Assembly (NCBI GenBank): GCA_032718475.1
Contig: JAUCBJ010000753.1
Span: 1 to 63,898, forward strand
Direction of reading: 5' to 3'
Origin: Nemertoderma westbladi
Taxonomy: Eukaryota > Xenacoelomorpha > Nemertodermatida > Nemertodermatidae
DNA: 63,898 nucleotides
The translations under genes were made by a program, and so were the position numbers. This document shows positions 31,380 to 42,885 of the stretch, piece by piece (within the stretch, counting starts at the first letter, position 1; each line of letters starts with the position of its first letter). The notes beneath the pieces are model-generated. The model did no database searches. It was not told the origin of the DNA and was given only the letters and a program-made list of their open reading frames with translations.

Positions 31380-32835
31380 GTAAGTATGAGGTAGGATTTA
31401 TTTCTCGCATGTTTCTCCCAAAACCTAAATATTTTATTCACGGAAACCAAAAATATTTATTTTTAACTAATTTATTTATTTAATTTAATTATTTATTTAA
31501 TATTAATTATTAATATTATATTTTACTTAATTTATTTCGGAAATAAGAACCCAAATAATCGATACATTTCTTTGTATAGTTGACCACCTATTGGTATTAC
31601 TGTTTATCTGCTTTACTGTTTATTTGCTTATGTTCATCAGTACATCATAATACAGTGAAACTGAAACTCAGCTACAAACTCTTTTCACCTGCTTTTATAA
31701 ACCACAAAGATAGGCCCACAATAATATGCTGGTTACCCACCCATGAAGGCGGGTATTCCAACTAGTCATATATAATTCCAGAGGACTTTCAACTTTACAC
31801 GTTCATGGGGCCTTCGCGCAGCATGAGGCCCAGTTATGAGATACAAATCAAAATCGAGCGACTGTATCACAAAATCAGTATTTAACTTTATAAATTAGTA
31901 AAATTTAGAAATTTAACCACACCACCAATCAATCAAAGAAAGAGGGACAGTGTACGTGTTCAGCCCTTTTGCTCTCCACCTTTTGCCCTGCAAATCACTT
32001 GAACTAATTAAAAACTATAATAGAATGGGGTATGTGGATTACATCTGTATAATTTTTAAGTATAATTATTGAAGTCTTATACTGTAAAACAATTAATTTC
32101 CTTTAACAGGCAGGTTGAAAGTGCTGTTTTTACCGTAATCAATTTAATTAACTAATTAACTGCTATTATCTTAGCTTCTCGAAGGCCACACGAAAATTCA
32201 ACTGGGAAGATTTCTAAACTTTTACCAAACAACATGTGAACCAAGTTTGGATAGATTTCATCGAAGATTGGCCGAGTTATTAACGTTTAAAATTGAACAC
32301 TGCAAAAAAAGCGACAGAACGACAGGTTGATTAATGGTACCACTACGTTAAGGATCACTCACTTCGTGGCTCGCCCCACAGGTTGATTAATGGTACCACT
32401 ACGCAAGGCTCACTCACTTCGTGGCTCGCCCCACAGTATTCACTGTGAATCTATACTCCACAATAAATGTTTTTAGGCAATGAAGTTGGTAGGTTAATAG
32501 TTTCTGAGCATCCTTGTAATTCAGTATGAAGATTTGGGAGCACCTTCTTACACAAGTCCAAATAAGACTATTTCTCTACCACATTAACAAGCGCGAAATT
32601 GCGCTAAGGTCCGCGTCTACTAATGCATGAAATGTCTCCTTGAATGGCTTAAATACCAATCTTACACCAAAAATTTATTCACCAAAATTGAGGATTTAAC
32701 TCGATACTTAGAGTTTCCAATTTTCACACTCTGCCAACTGAGCCACTGGGGCCGTATCAAGGCCTTACTTATACAAAACGCATTGATTATTATTATAATA
32801 ACATATAATATTATTATAACGCATTGCTTTGGCAG
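31380..32835 (+). other. Possible intron with interspersed repeat
   Basis: Starts GTAAGT and could end at CTTTGGCAG (32835), phase 0 on both sides. Within it, 31800-32440 has ends like the repeat in block C (GGGGCCTTCGCGCAGCA and CTTCGTGGCTCGCCCCAC), the latter in a 57-bp tandem duplication at 32325-32435. No other gene seen. Confidence 0.4.
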
Positions 32836-33585
32836 ATAGCATGGCCGGAAACAGCACCGCCAATTTCGACAAAAGATGGGGTTGTAGCCTTTGAGCAAGC
32901 AAAGGATATACTTTCACAGTTTGGTTTCATGGACAGCAGCGTAGCGGCTGAGAAAATACGACAGCTTATTACATCCAGGTCCAAGAGTATCTTAACATCT
33001 AAGAAAATGGTTGACGGTATGTTTGACGTCAGTTACCTATTCGCATCAAGATCATTCGACATCAGTTTCGACATTTGACAAGATTGTGTGTCCGCTAAGC
33101 CTTTGGCGATTAATAAGATGAAACGTAACTATCATGTCGCCTTCGAAGCTCCAGAGTGTGAAAGGAAATCTAAACTATTCAAATTAGTAACCAACGACAC
33201 CGTTCAGGGGAAATCCCTAATTAGTTTCGTAGACAGCAATCTGGGTGACGAAGTGGAACTCTCCACTATTAAAACACTATTCGGCGTATCTACTCGTCTC
33301 TCTCACGGGAATGAGCATATCACCATCATACCTGAAAGAGACGTGAGTATGCCTCATTTACATTCCGGGTTGGGATTTAAGATCACTCTTTATGATACTG
33401 GTGGAGGAGACGAAATCATAACTGGGAAATATCGTCCCAGGAATATTGAAAACATAGTTTCCTATCGGTTAGTAAGGTCGGGTGGTATAACACTTGAAAG
33501 TCAAGAGATTAAGTCTCTAACAATTAACAAACGAGTTGAAAACTTATCCAAGTTTAATGTCTTTGATATGCTATTCGAACTATAG
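32836..33585 (+). CDS. Unrecognised ORF downstream of the Rep-helicase
   Basis: One reading frame from the 32835 acceptor to a TAG at 33583, interrupted by a single TGA at 33076. A GTATGT donor at about 33018 could allow an intron to remove that stop, or it may be a mutation. No domain is recognised: the first part is a predicted helix (AFEQAKDILSQFG) and the second is mixed with many charged residues. Same strand as the Helentron-like gene, so it could be its last exons or a separate element gene. Confidence 0.4.
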
Positions 33586-33599
33586 CCTACTTTTGCAGG

Positions 33600-34637
33600 G
33601 TGGTTGACTACCAGATACCTTCCAAATCGACCTACTTAAAGGGTGCAGTGCACAGATTGTACCTAAAGAACATGTCGAAGTTCTGTAATCATTATGGAGT
33701 ACTTACAGGGAACCCTGGGGTAAACAACAACTGTATAGTCAATGCTGCATGCACTATGGAAAAAATTTCCTTGAGTCACAACCTCCAAGTAGAGGATAAT
33801 GTTCCAACGTTTGAAATGTCAGTAGAGGATAATCTATCTTTAAAACGAAAGGTTGATGGCTGCACAATTTATGAGCCGAGTCCAAAATTACGAAGCAGTT
33901 TCAAAACTTACAGCTCTACAGACGTGTTTAGCGACCTCTCCGAAGAGGAGATTGTAACATTAAAGACAGTAGGAAGATGGCTGACAGGCGCAGACAGAAA
34001 CGGCAGGAGTTTAATTTTCGACTACTACCACAAGTCGGAATTAGAAGATAAGGACGCTAAACAGCATTATGGAATTAATAACTGGAGGATAATACGGTGG
34101 GTGAAGGAAGCTGCTAAAATCGTGGCTATTGATAATCCAAAAGGGTCCGAGAGTGGGATGAGGTGCTTCTGTACTGCAATACAACCTGATCCATTATGGC
34201 ATTATACAATGTTATTGGCCTCCATCCCCATTAGCAAGGAAGTCTACCAGAGATCGTTAGGCGAAATGGTTCATTTTGAACTGCCTATGTGGTATTATCT
34301 AAAGAAGCGTGCCTTTCGTATCGGACAACCAACACCTGTGTTTTTCATGCTAGGGACCAACTCCCTGCTTGTATGTGGCGAACTAATGCTACCGATTGCC
34401 AATAAACCATTCTTAAACAAATACGTCTTTGTACGCAACACGACTGAGGTCGGGATGTCAACGACAGCGTTTATGGATAAAAACCTCGATATAGGGATCG
34501 TAACAATAAAAGATAAAAACTACGTATTTTGTAGGAGACGACAAGATGAATATACAATTGAGGCCAATATTGCGGCGACTACGTATAGAGGGCAAGATTT
34601 AATATCTAATTTAATATTTAGTATTCAGGTTAGATGA
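33600..34637 (+). CDS. Unrecognised ORF, second downstream segment
   Basis: A 346-codon open frame after a TTTTGCAG acceptor at 33590-33597; no ATG is needed at the start if it is an exon. It contains SDLSEEEIVTLKTVGRWL near residue 112 and WYYLKKRAFRIGQPTP near 225, neither matching a family I know. After 34628 a one-base shift gives a 50-residue acidic Ser/Asp-rich tail ending at 34782. The long frame with balanced composition suggests a real gene of the element. Function unknown. Confidence 0.5.
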   Translation: MVDYQIPSKSTYLKGAVHRLYLKNMSKFCNHYGVLTGNPGVNNNCIVNAACTMEKISLSHNLQVEDNVPTFEMSVEDNLSLKRKVDGCTIYEPSPKLRSSFKTYSSTDVFSDLSEEEIVTLKTVGRWLTGADRNGRSLIFDYYHKSELEDKDAKQHYGINNWRIIRWVKEAAKIVAIDNPKGSESGMRCFCTAIQPDPLWHYTMLLASIPISKEVYQRSLGEMVHFELPMWYYLKKRAFRIGQPTPVFFMLGTNSLLVCGELMLPIANKPFLNKYVFVRNTTEVGMSTTAFMDKNLDIGIVTIKDKNYVFCRRRQDEYTIEANIAATTYRGQDLISNLIFSIQVR

Positions 34638-34782
34638 GGAAGATGTCCCAGAGCCTGAAACAATGGCTGAAGTTATAGACAATAGAGTTTATCGGGAAAA
34701 TTCCAGTGTTGATTCAGACATGGATTCAAACTCTTCAGATGAAGATGGTCCGGACAGCGATTTCTCAGCTGCTTCTAGCTGA
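34630..34782 (+). CDS. Acidic C-terminal tail in shifted frame
   Basis: The frame LDEEDVPEPETMAEV...SSDEDGPDSDFSAASS followed by TGA. Its composition (about 40 percent Asp/Glu/Ser) is typical of an acidic protein end and continues 33600-34628 after a one-base shift. Confidence 0.45.
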   Translation, partial: LDEEDVPEPETMAEVIDNRVYRENSSVDSDMDSNSSDEDGPDSDFSAASS

Positions 34783-34954
34783 ATGGACTAACGTGATAAA
34801 TTGTCTAAGTCCTCCCATTAACGGAGGTGTTCGGTAAATGATTATACCAAAACCAAAGTGGAAATTAAAAACATCACCAGCATCAATGGAGTGAATACTA
34901 GATGCGTCGCTATGCAGACCTAAAAATGGTAAAGTAATATATGAGTGAATGGTG

Positions 34955-35355
34955 CTAGAGCTGTGAGCGCAATATGGATGAAATCACATTCAATATAAAC
35001 AGCCAAGCTGAAACCAGTTGATCAGCAAATATAACTGATGGTATTAACTTACATTCTGGTACCTCAGATTTGTTCCATGGTTTATCTTCAAATGCAGCCT
35101 TATATATTATATTATATCCTATTATAGGACTTATAGCCAGAGGACGACCAGCCCCTAAATGTGACACACGGACCCCTTCCTGGAACTTATTGTTGCACCA
35201 TCTCTCGAGAGTGCTCTTTGTAATTTTAAATTGCACAGCTACTGACCTAGAAGTTTTACCTCTTTGTTATTCTCCTTGTAGTACTTTACAGTACTTCTTA
35301 TATCAGCTTCTGTAACCAATCGAACTTTCTTTTTTCTATAGATTCGAGGCATCAT
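34955..35355 (-). pseudogene. pogo/Tigger-like transposase N-terminus (psq-type HTH)
   Basis: From an ATG at 35355 the minus strand reads MMPRIYRKKKVRLVTEADIRSTVKYY, then after a frameshift near 35245 FKITKSTLERWCNNKF. This is the N-terminal Pipsqueak-type helix-turn-helix seen in pogo/Tigger and Jerky-like transposases, where it binds element ends. The DDE catalytic domain is absent, so it is a truncated remnant. Confidence 0.6.
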
Positions 35356-36157
35356 TCAGCAATTAATTAGGCAATTAGGTCTGTAGGTTTAATTAATTTC
35401 ACACGTTTATAGTGGATATTGTACCCAGTGCAGTAGGCCTAAGCTAAACCAGTAAACTATTATCCGAAGTTAGAACTGTCAGACTAGATGCAAAGTCAGA
35501 AAGTCACGAAGTTTTTTTAAAAGATTACAGCCGTAATGGACATTAGACAGGGCAGTATGCAAATACTTATAAACTGTTGATAGCTAAGTAAAAACTAGGC
35601 ACTGAACCTATACCACTAAGACTATACTTGACTGTTGTAGGGTACCGGCCTAATAAACCTACCTAGGCCTAATCAAGTAACTGAGTAGCTTATACTGTTA
35701 GAGAAGCTTAACTAAAAGAACAAACCTAAGGTTTAAACAATTGAAACTACCATTTATACAACAATTTAATATATCCAATAAAATCATAAACAATCGCACC
35801 AAAAAAATCAAGATCCCAAAAACTAGAAACAAATACGGACATTATTCATTTCTTATAGCATGCTCTAGAATATGGAATCGCAAAAACAACTTATTCCGTG
35901 ACTAAATATTTCAAAATAAATTTATATCGCAACTAAAAACACACTACATGAAACAATACGATAGATCAGCCGTTATGTAACGTCGTGTTCGTTGCTCAGT
36001 GTACGATTAGTTTATGTTGTTCAGATTTATAACAAGTTTATGTTTCTTTCACACTATTGGTATTGTAGGACATTTGAGTATAGTGGCGCTTATCATTAGG
36101 TAACTGAATTTAATAATTTCGATAATAATATATATATATATAACAGAACAATCCACC

Positions 36158-36956
36158 TATAATGGATTTTCCCTAACTGTAACCGAGTTATACAATTAGT
36201 GAGTCTAACCTTGTAGATAGCAGCTTCTGATGCATCTTTGTCACATTCTTTTTCCTCCATTAGTCCCCAGATGTCTTCGTCCATACTGTCTAACTTCTCA
36301 CTGTAACAGTTCAGGATTGTGATCTTTGAGAGCCTCTCCTCTCTAGTGAGCTGATCAATGTCGTCGGCGTCGTGAATAGTGATCGTCACTGCCGATCTTT
36401 TCCCACCTCTCGAACGTATCAACCATTTGAGATAATCAGCCATGATTAGGAATGTTGTCACACAAATGTTTCCAATGTATCAAATTGACACAATTAATTG
36501 AAAGTGATACTGTGTTACTTTTAGAGTTTGATTGAGTTCATAATTGAATAAGGTACTCCCCCAAGTGGGAGTCCTTTTGAAATAATGTACAATTAAATTA
36601 AATTATTTTTATCGGGCACCATATAATGGATTTTCCCCAACTGGAAGTTCCAAAATAGAAAATTGTTTTTCTTTAATATAACAACGTAAACTCTATATTC
36701 AATATTGTGACAGTGAACTTTACAAAATGGTGCATTACACATTATTTTCTACTGAGTTCAAACAGATACATGATTTACAACTACAAAGGATACGGAATGT
36801 ATATTTACTTAGACACTAATCTAGCAATTTATTATAACCAACTGGATTGGCCCCAAACAAACGTATATTGGATGTGGGATATATTATTGATAGATAAATG
36901 TAGTCTCTAACTAAGTTTAACGGACTCTAATTAATTATATAAATTTATACATGACA
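36158..36956 (-). mobile_element. Internally deleted BEL/Pao-like LTR retrotransposon
   Basis: Flanked by 5-bp direct repeats CCACC (36153-36157 and 36957-36961); the left arm has one unoccupied GGTGG site at 18102-18106. On the minus strand: a 335-bp 5' LTR (36956-36622) starting TGTCATG and ending CCATTATA, then TGGTGCCCGAT, placed like a primer-binding site, a short leader, and the start of a Gag-like protein (36461). Only the last 20 or so bases of a 3' LTR remain (36158-36179). It inserted into the right arm after the arms had duplicated, then lost most of its interior. Confidence 0.8.
36180..36461 (-). pseudogene. BEL/Pao-like Gag N-terminal fragment
   Basis: The frame reads KWLIRSRGGKRSAVTITIHDADDIDQLTREERLSKI with a following DSMDEDIW segment, the arrangement seen at the start of BEL/Pao Gag (basic start, then a helical region with a DE-rich turn). 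It is truncated after about 90 residues; codons past 36180 run into the LTR remnant. The likely start is the second Met (MADYLKW). Confidence 0.55.
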
Positions 36957-37319
36957 CCACCATAGGTTAAATGCTCTAGTATGAATAGTGTGCCTTGAAA
37001 TAATATGAGTGGAACAATATTTTTCTCGCGAATACAATATGTGATTTGTGTGTGTAGATCAGATTATGGACGTGAGTGAGTGAGTAGACTTCCCCTTCAA
37101 TAATATGATTCTAATATTTTTTTTTGTGTGTGTGTGTGCGTTTTGCTTCTTTGCTTGCGATGTATGACTAGGCCTGGTCTTAAATATTGATTTCCAGGTA
37201 AATGTTTATTTATATTGCAATATGGTATGTATGTACAGTAGATATACCGGCCATTTTACGAATTGGTTAAAACAATTTTTGCCCGTCAACTTTGGCATCT
37301 TTTTATTATCAGTTGTTAT

Positions 37320-37422
37320 GTATAGTGCAATATACATGTTAACTGCCTTCAATCAGCATGCTGGTTAAAGTTTTAAAGGCTAATAAATATATATTGATTG
37401 ATTGATTGATTGATTGAGGTAT
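37320..37422 (+). repeat. LINE/SINE-like 3' tail with ATTG repeats (right copy)
   Basis: Mirror of 17650-17770; the (ATTG) run is longer here (about 37397-37418). Confidence 0.5.
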
Positions 37423-38283
37423 GATATGGACGTGGTGTCCTGCGTGCTCTGCAGACATCCTTTACACGTTCGTGGGGCCTTCGCGCAGCACAAGAGTCTA
37501 AATTAGAAAGTACATTATACTAATCTCCATTAGATATACGAAAACTGTCTTTCCTAAAATATATATGAGTGAAGGCGGTGCTATCAGTTTGTGATAAACT
37601 AGTTGTAAAAGTAGAGATCCATTTCAGTTTCCCCTTACACACTTTAACTGTCATTTGTAAACCTTCTAACTAGGGCTATTTAAGTTAAGAATGACATTTT
37701 TAGTTTTACAATACTCTTCTCCTTCATTAGCCTCGTTGTGCTCATCCTGTTTTTGTCTTAAAATAGTTTCCCTAAACGGAGACTAACGACCTTTATAACT
37801 GTGCAAAGTCTCGAAACTGTGAGAGTAACTGCTGATTTATGGCAGATGGATACTCGTATCCACTGTAAACTCGTTAAGTTCGTTCATTTTTGACCAAACT
37901 TGAGATTCTTTCTAAACTTTTTCCGGACTACATACATACCAAGTTTTGTTTAATTTCATCAAGGAATAACCAAGTTATTAGCGATCAAAAATTTACGACG
38001 ACGACGACAGACAACTTGTTAATGGTGGTACCCATATGCTAAGGCTTCGCTCACTTGTGGCTCGCCCCACAGAGCAAGTGGACCATTGGTATAACTCAAT
38101 GGTAGGATTTATAAGCCTGGTACATTTCAATATTTGATCAAATATTGATCAAAGTTTGATCAATGTTTGATCAAAGGAATGCTTTTTGAGAGCGGGACTG
38201 TATAGACCGAGTACATGATACAACTAAATTCTGAAACTTCGTACCAGTTGTAACAAGGGTGTACGATATTAAACTAAATATTT

Positions 38284-39656
38284 TTTAACATTTTTTTGCT
38301 AAAAATTATGTCCCAAATTTTACCCCTTCCTTGTCCCGATTTCCCCATGTCCCCAATTATCCTGGTTTACCCTATACTCTTATTGCGATACATTGAATTA
38401 ACATCTTATACAAAGGTTTTGTAGACAGATACTAGAAGAATTCATTCATCTTCCAGTTCAGTTGAATAACTTTTTGTATTAGGTGTCACAAGTGCAAAAC
38501 GAACGTTTGGTCGCTTGTTTAATTTAGCAAAGAGGTGAGTCTAATCAAGTGTTACATACCAGTACCATACAGGATCAAATTAGCAGTAGGCCTACTTTTT
38601 TTTATTAACTTATAGTCTAGGCAGATCAGGCCTAGCCTAGCCTTCTTTTAATTTAGCCTATTTGTTTGGAAACTGTTCAAAGTTATTAATTTGATTATTT
38701 AATAAACTGGTGGTAAAGTGGTAGGTCAAATAGGTTAATAATTACATTATTTGTAATACCGGTGTATATTACAGTAATTCATTACTGCATTGGGCCTGAT
38801 AACATTTTACAAATAATAATTGCATTATTTGTAATTTGGGAACCCGTTTCTTGCTTAAATGGTAGGCCTAATGCTATACTACAGTATAATAGGCCTACAG
38901 TAATATATATTTCGTACTGACTACTAGCAGACTATCTTTATATATTTTATAGTTAAGTTCATTTTGCATACCGATAATCCGTACCTGCCTTTACTTGTGA
39001 CACATAGGCCTAATTCATAAATATTTATCCCAGTAAATCATGGGAGACGTAGATCACACCATATTGGGGGTGCCTTCTTAAGTTTCGTTTCTGGATTTGT
39101 CTGATGGGTAAGTTTATTTAGCTTTATTACATTTTGTTTCATATGAGAATGGGAAACGTTGTTGGGTAGTATCACAAATTATATTTCATACTGTATATAT
39201 CTCTATAAAATTATGAATGTCTGTTTGTTTGCCACCTAAAGGGTTTCAAGCGGGAAAAGTTAATAATAATCTGTAACTGCATTTGTTTGTGTAATCCTGG
39301 GAGTAATCTGGTCGAAAAATTTTTCATTTCCTCAACTTTTAGCAAACGCAGAAATCTGATTGGATATTAAGCCCAATCTCTAATACTGAAGCCAATAATC
39401 CCTTGCTCTTGCTGGCTGTAAGAAGACTAGAAAGCCTGTGGACTTTCAGCCATGGACTTTCTAGTTACACCACAAGCTGGCACAAAGTTAAAAAATAAGT
39501 GTGTTTCAGTTGAATAAAAGTCACATGAACTCCCTCCCTTTGAGAATGTATTTCTGCTTAATGAGTTTACCCAGTGACAATAATAATAAGATGTACCAAA
39601 TCATTCTGAACAAAACAATTAATTTCAACCAATAAAAGTTGTAAATTACGCTCTAA
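38284..39656. other. Right-arm spacer between blocks C and B
   Basis: No gene recognised. Contains several AGGCCTAC words and no similarity to the left-arm stretch at the same place (13231-16565), which holds the LINE. Confidence 0.45.
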
Positions 39657-39983
39657 TACTAACTAACTATACTATAACTAACTAAATATTTTAGCAATAT
39701 AATTTGACAAAATATATAATCATACCAATTTGCCAATGTATATTGTGCCTATTTTTTGGCATGATCTTGGCAGTCTGCATATTTTTTTAGTAGTTTGACA
39801 AATCATTTTTAGATATGAATTATAAAAAATGAAACCCCCATTCTGCCAGCACTATAAGGTATTTCATCTTAACTCCTTCCCCCACAGCTGTCAATGAAGT
39901 AGCCCCTGCCCTGTCAATGAACGAGATTCTTCTTGATTGTCCGATACAGTTTATCCTTATACTTAAAACGTTTCTGATGCCAT

Positions 39984-40584
39984 TCTATAGGTCATACGCC
40001 CATTGGTGATTTCCTCACTGTTTAATAACATAAGGGGGCTATTTCCACAGGTTTGTCTGTATAGCTAGGATCATTCTTTATAAACTTATACCACAATGCA
40101 GGGCAATCTATATGCTGAGATGTGGGTTCTTCGTATGAAGTATAGTAATGGTGCACTGCCTTGATCTCTTTAATAATTGTATCCGTGAATTCATGATTCT
40201 GAGTAAATCAAGTTTAAAGTTCGGAGTTTAAAAAAAATGACCAAGAGTAAAATGTAACATATATAATGCGATTTCTCAAGATTCAAGAGGTATTAGGTGA
40301 TATAAATGATGACTATGATGACTGAGGGAGATGTTGATAAAGGATGGTTCAACATTATTAACTAGAATTGACCAGCCCCATATTCATTATCGTCTTCTTC
40401 ATTGACTCGCTCCTTCCTTTTGTTGCCTCCTTTTGCCGAAGATTCTATCTTAAATAATTCACTATTGGCTTTGTCTACTCGAATTCTATCAAGATAAGAG
40501 AGACCATTCATTGAACAATTCCCATATTCATGAGAACATGACCTCTCGAAGATTTTCCATCATTGAAGCAGGATACAGCATGAG
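39984..40584 (-). pseudogene. Mutator-like transposase remnants (right copy)
   Basis: Mirror of 12300-12900. The minus strand carries the FNDGK and YGAGQF tail at 40351-40584 and the HIDCP..SWYKF segment at 39984-40189, in the same rearranged order as on the left. Confidence 0.45.
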
Positions 40585-41169
40585 AGTCATTTTGAATAAC
40601 ATTTATGCTAAAAAAAATTATTGTATTGTAGTAGGCCCTACGTATATGTATGGCCATAGTGAATATTGCATATTACGTACTACTTGTGTTGTTTTGAAAT
40701 TGATTAATAGTATGCCCATCAACAAAACTGCGTTTTTATTCTTGCATTTGTTGAGTGATACTGGAGTCCCAATCATCACATTTGTTGCATTTGTTGAGTG
40801 ATACTAGCTAGAGCTCAGCATTTGTTAGGAAAGCGAATGGACTGATTTATAGGAATAAAGAGCTTGACCATAGTTAAATCCAAATATCTATAGTTCGAAA
40901 GTTGGGGCAGAGAAACATCATCTTCATCACATTTGTCTGCTGATTCCACATCATTCACTGTCATAATGATGATTGGAGTAGTACACGAAGCATGTGTAAA
41001 TTTTAGCACTGACATTAGAAACCCCTACATTTCCCAAAGAGGAATCGATAGAGATGACTCACCCCACAATATCTAAGGCCATGAAATGCCATGGAATGCA
41101 CCCTGTATTTCCTTTGGCAATGTGGTTGATTCTAATTGAAAGAGCTCAGTGGCAAATGGCATTGTTTAA

Positions 41170-41430
41170 CCCTATTAAATCCGGGGGGGGGGGGGTCAAT
41201 ATGACCCCCGTGGTTTTTTTGTTATAACAAATGCAGTTGGAGAATGTGAAATTTTATGACTTTTCCTAAAAATTTATCACCTTCCTAATAGTGAAAACGG
41301 TTTTTAGAAATATTGAGAAGTTGAGAAGGAGATTTTCGAGTTATAGTACCATTTTTAACCCTACTTTTGGCACTTTTTTGAAAATTACATTTCACGAAAT
41401 GTGATTTGTATCATCTCTTCTACTTTTGAT
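41170..41430 (-). mobile_element. piggyBac-like non-autonomous element, terminal fragment (right copy)
   Basis: Starts CCCTATTAAATCC next to TTAA (41166-41169), followed by a 14-base G run and TCAATATGACCCCC. Mirror of 11456-11719; the G run is longer here. Confidence 0.75.
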
Positions 41431-41753
41431 TTCATGATGTTGATATCAAACTAGTTGGGAACTAGGGGTCTATCTCACTCTAACTAAATATAAAAAATGT
41501 AATATATGTCACCAATCGATTTCTGCCCTAGTGCCTTCTTCAACGAATTAATGAATTAAAGTAAATGTAAAAACAGAAAATCACAACAGATTTGCATGGT
41601 ACGCGTACCCGTACAGTAGTAACGCGGGAAAAAATATGGTAATTGAATGCGGATGACGTACATTATGAAATCTCAAAAACAATTGGAATGTTGTAGATGG
41701 AATCACGTACAGTAGTGTAGAATACAAAGCAATATCGGTCATGATATGCAACA

Positions 41754-42444
41754 AAATATAAATGAAAATAATTAGATGATCACCTCCTTTATGTATTGTA
41801 TATATTTGAACAAATATTTAACAGTATGAGGTGAAATACATACTTCAAAGTTTATGTGACATTCATACCGAAGTATTACATAGGCAGAGTATGGCACAAC
41901 CCACTGATTGTTGACAGATCAACCCTTAGGTTAACAGCCCCACCTGGTCGCCACCAATATTCTGGATAGAAGGTATTACCGTCCCACTTATCCTTTTTTA
42001 CAATACCTGCTTGATTGTTTGCACGCTGGCCTACATTTGTGCACCATAAGGTTTAGCACTAAATCTAGAAGCCAATGAGCCTGCTCTCTATTTCTCATGG
42101 ACCCTCAGAGAATTGTATTGGATCCAGAGGTAATTTGGTGCTGATTACGTTGTCGACTTGATCAGCCATAGTAAACCGGTCTTGAGAACAAAGTATTATG
42201 CGGAGGTGGGCATGCATTTATGTAACTCGAAAACGTGATATCCCATATTTCGCTAATAATACAGCAAAACTTCACCCTGAATACTTGGGACACAATATCT
42301 GGCCAGTCCTATGCGCATTGACCTGGGAGCAATAACTCCATCTCAGGCCAGTTTGGATTGCATGTTATAGTGATGAAGGCATCAGGCTTTTTGAACTGTC
42401 GGATTGGAGGAATTCCTCTAAATCTAATAGAAGCCTTCTTTTCG
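41754..42444 (-). pseudogene. Canonical Helitron Rep domain remnant (right copy)
   Basis: Mirror of 10440-11130. The same Rep motif 1, HUH, Cys-rich and Tyr-pair segments can be read on the minus strand with similar stops, plus some private substitutions (for example the LLLPGHCAE region is altered near 42330). Confidence 0.75.
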
Positions 42445-42885
42445 GCATCACAGCAATTCTATATCTGTCTGTATTATTACAATATTTCACAACTGTAGGC
42501 CTACAAATGTATTTTGTGTACCGGTAGGTACCTGTTTGCAATTCTGTGCACATGTATGCAGTTTCTTAACAGTATATATGAAATACAAAATATTTCCATT
42601 TTTAAATTTCTGGAGTCATACTGTTTTAGATCTCGGTCAAACAGATTTCTTGTAATTTTATAAATTTTATGAATTCTGTAATTAAACCGTTATATCTTTA
42701 AAACTATGAAAGATGGGTATTACATGGGGAAAAACATGTAGAGCATTTTGTTTTCACGATTCTCCCAACTCATTATAAACCTCACTTTTGATTACTAGTA
42801 AATTAAAATACCTCTAGATTAGTGAAAAAGGGTCGATTGTTCTCCTATGTAATAAAAAATATGTGATTATCATGGCATGGTAAGA

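Larger units (their letters stand above)
35637..38283 (-). repeat. Giant inverted repeat, right block C
   Basis: Reverse complement of 16566-18462, with an extra 975 bp (about 35984-36956) made of a short unexplained segment and an LTR element. The inner end lies at GTTGTAGGGTACCGG (35634-35648). Confidence 0.9.
39657..42885 (-). repeat. Giant inverted repeat, right block B
   Basis: Reverse complement of 9999-13230 with scattered substitutions and small indels; contains the mirrored Mutator-like, piggyBac-like and Helitron remnants. Confidence 0.9.

Noticed and set aside
34800-34830. Helitron 3' hairpin (CCTCC..GGAGG)
   Set aside because: The stem is only 5 bp and no CTRR end with a clear boundary follows.
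35984-36152. Separate small transposon before the LTR element in the right arm
   Set aside because: An extra segment relative to the left arm is clear, but no terminal repeats or convincing target duplication can be defined; a left-arm deletion is equally possible.
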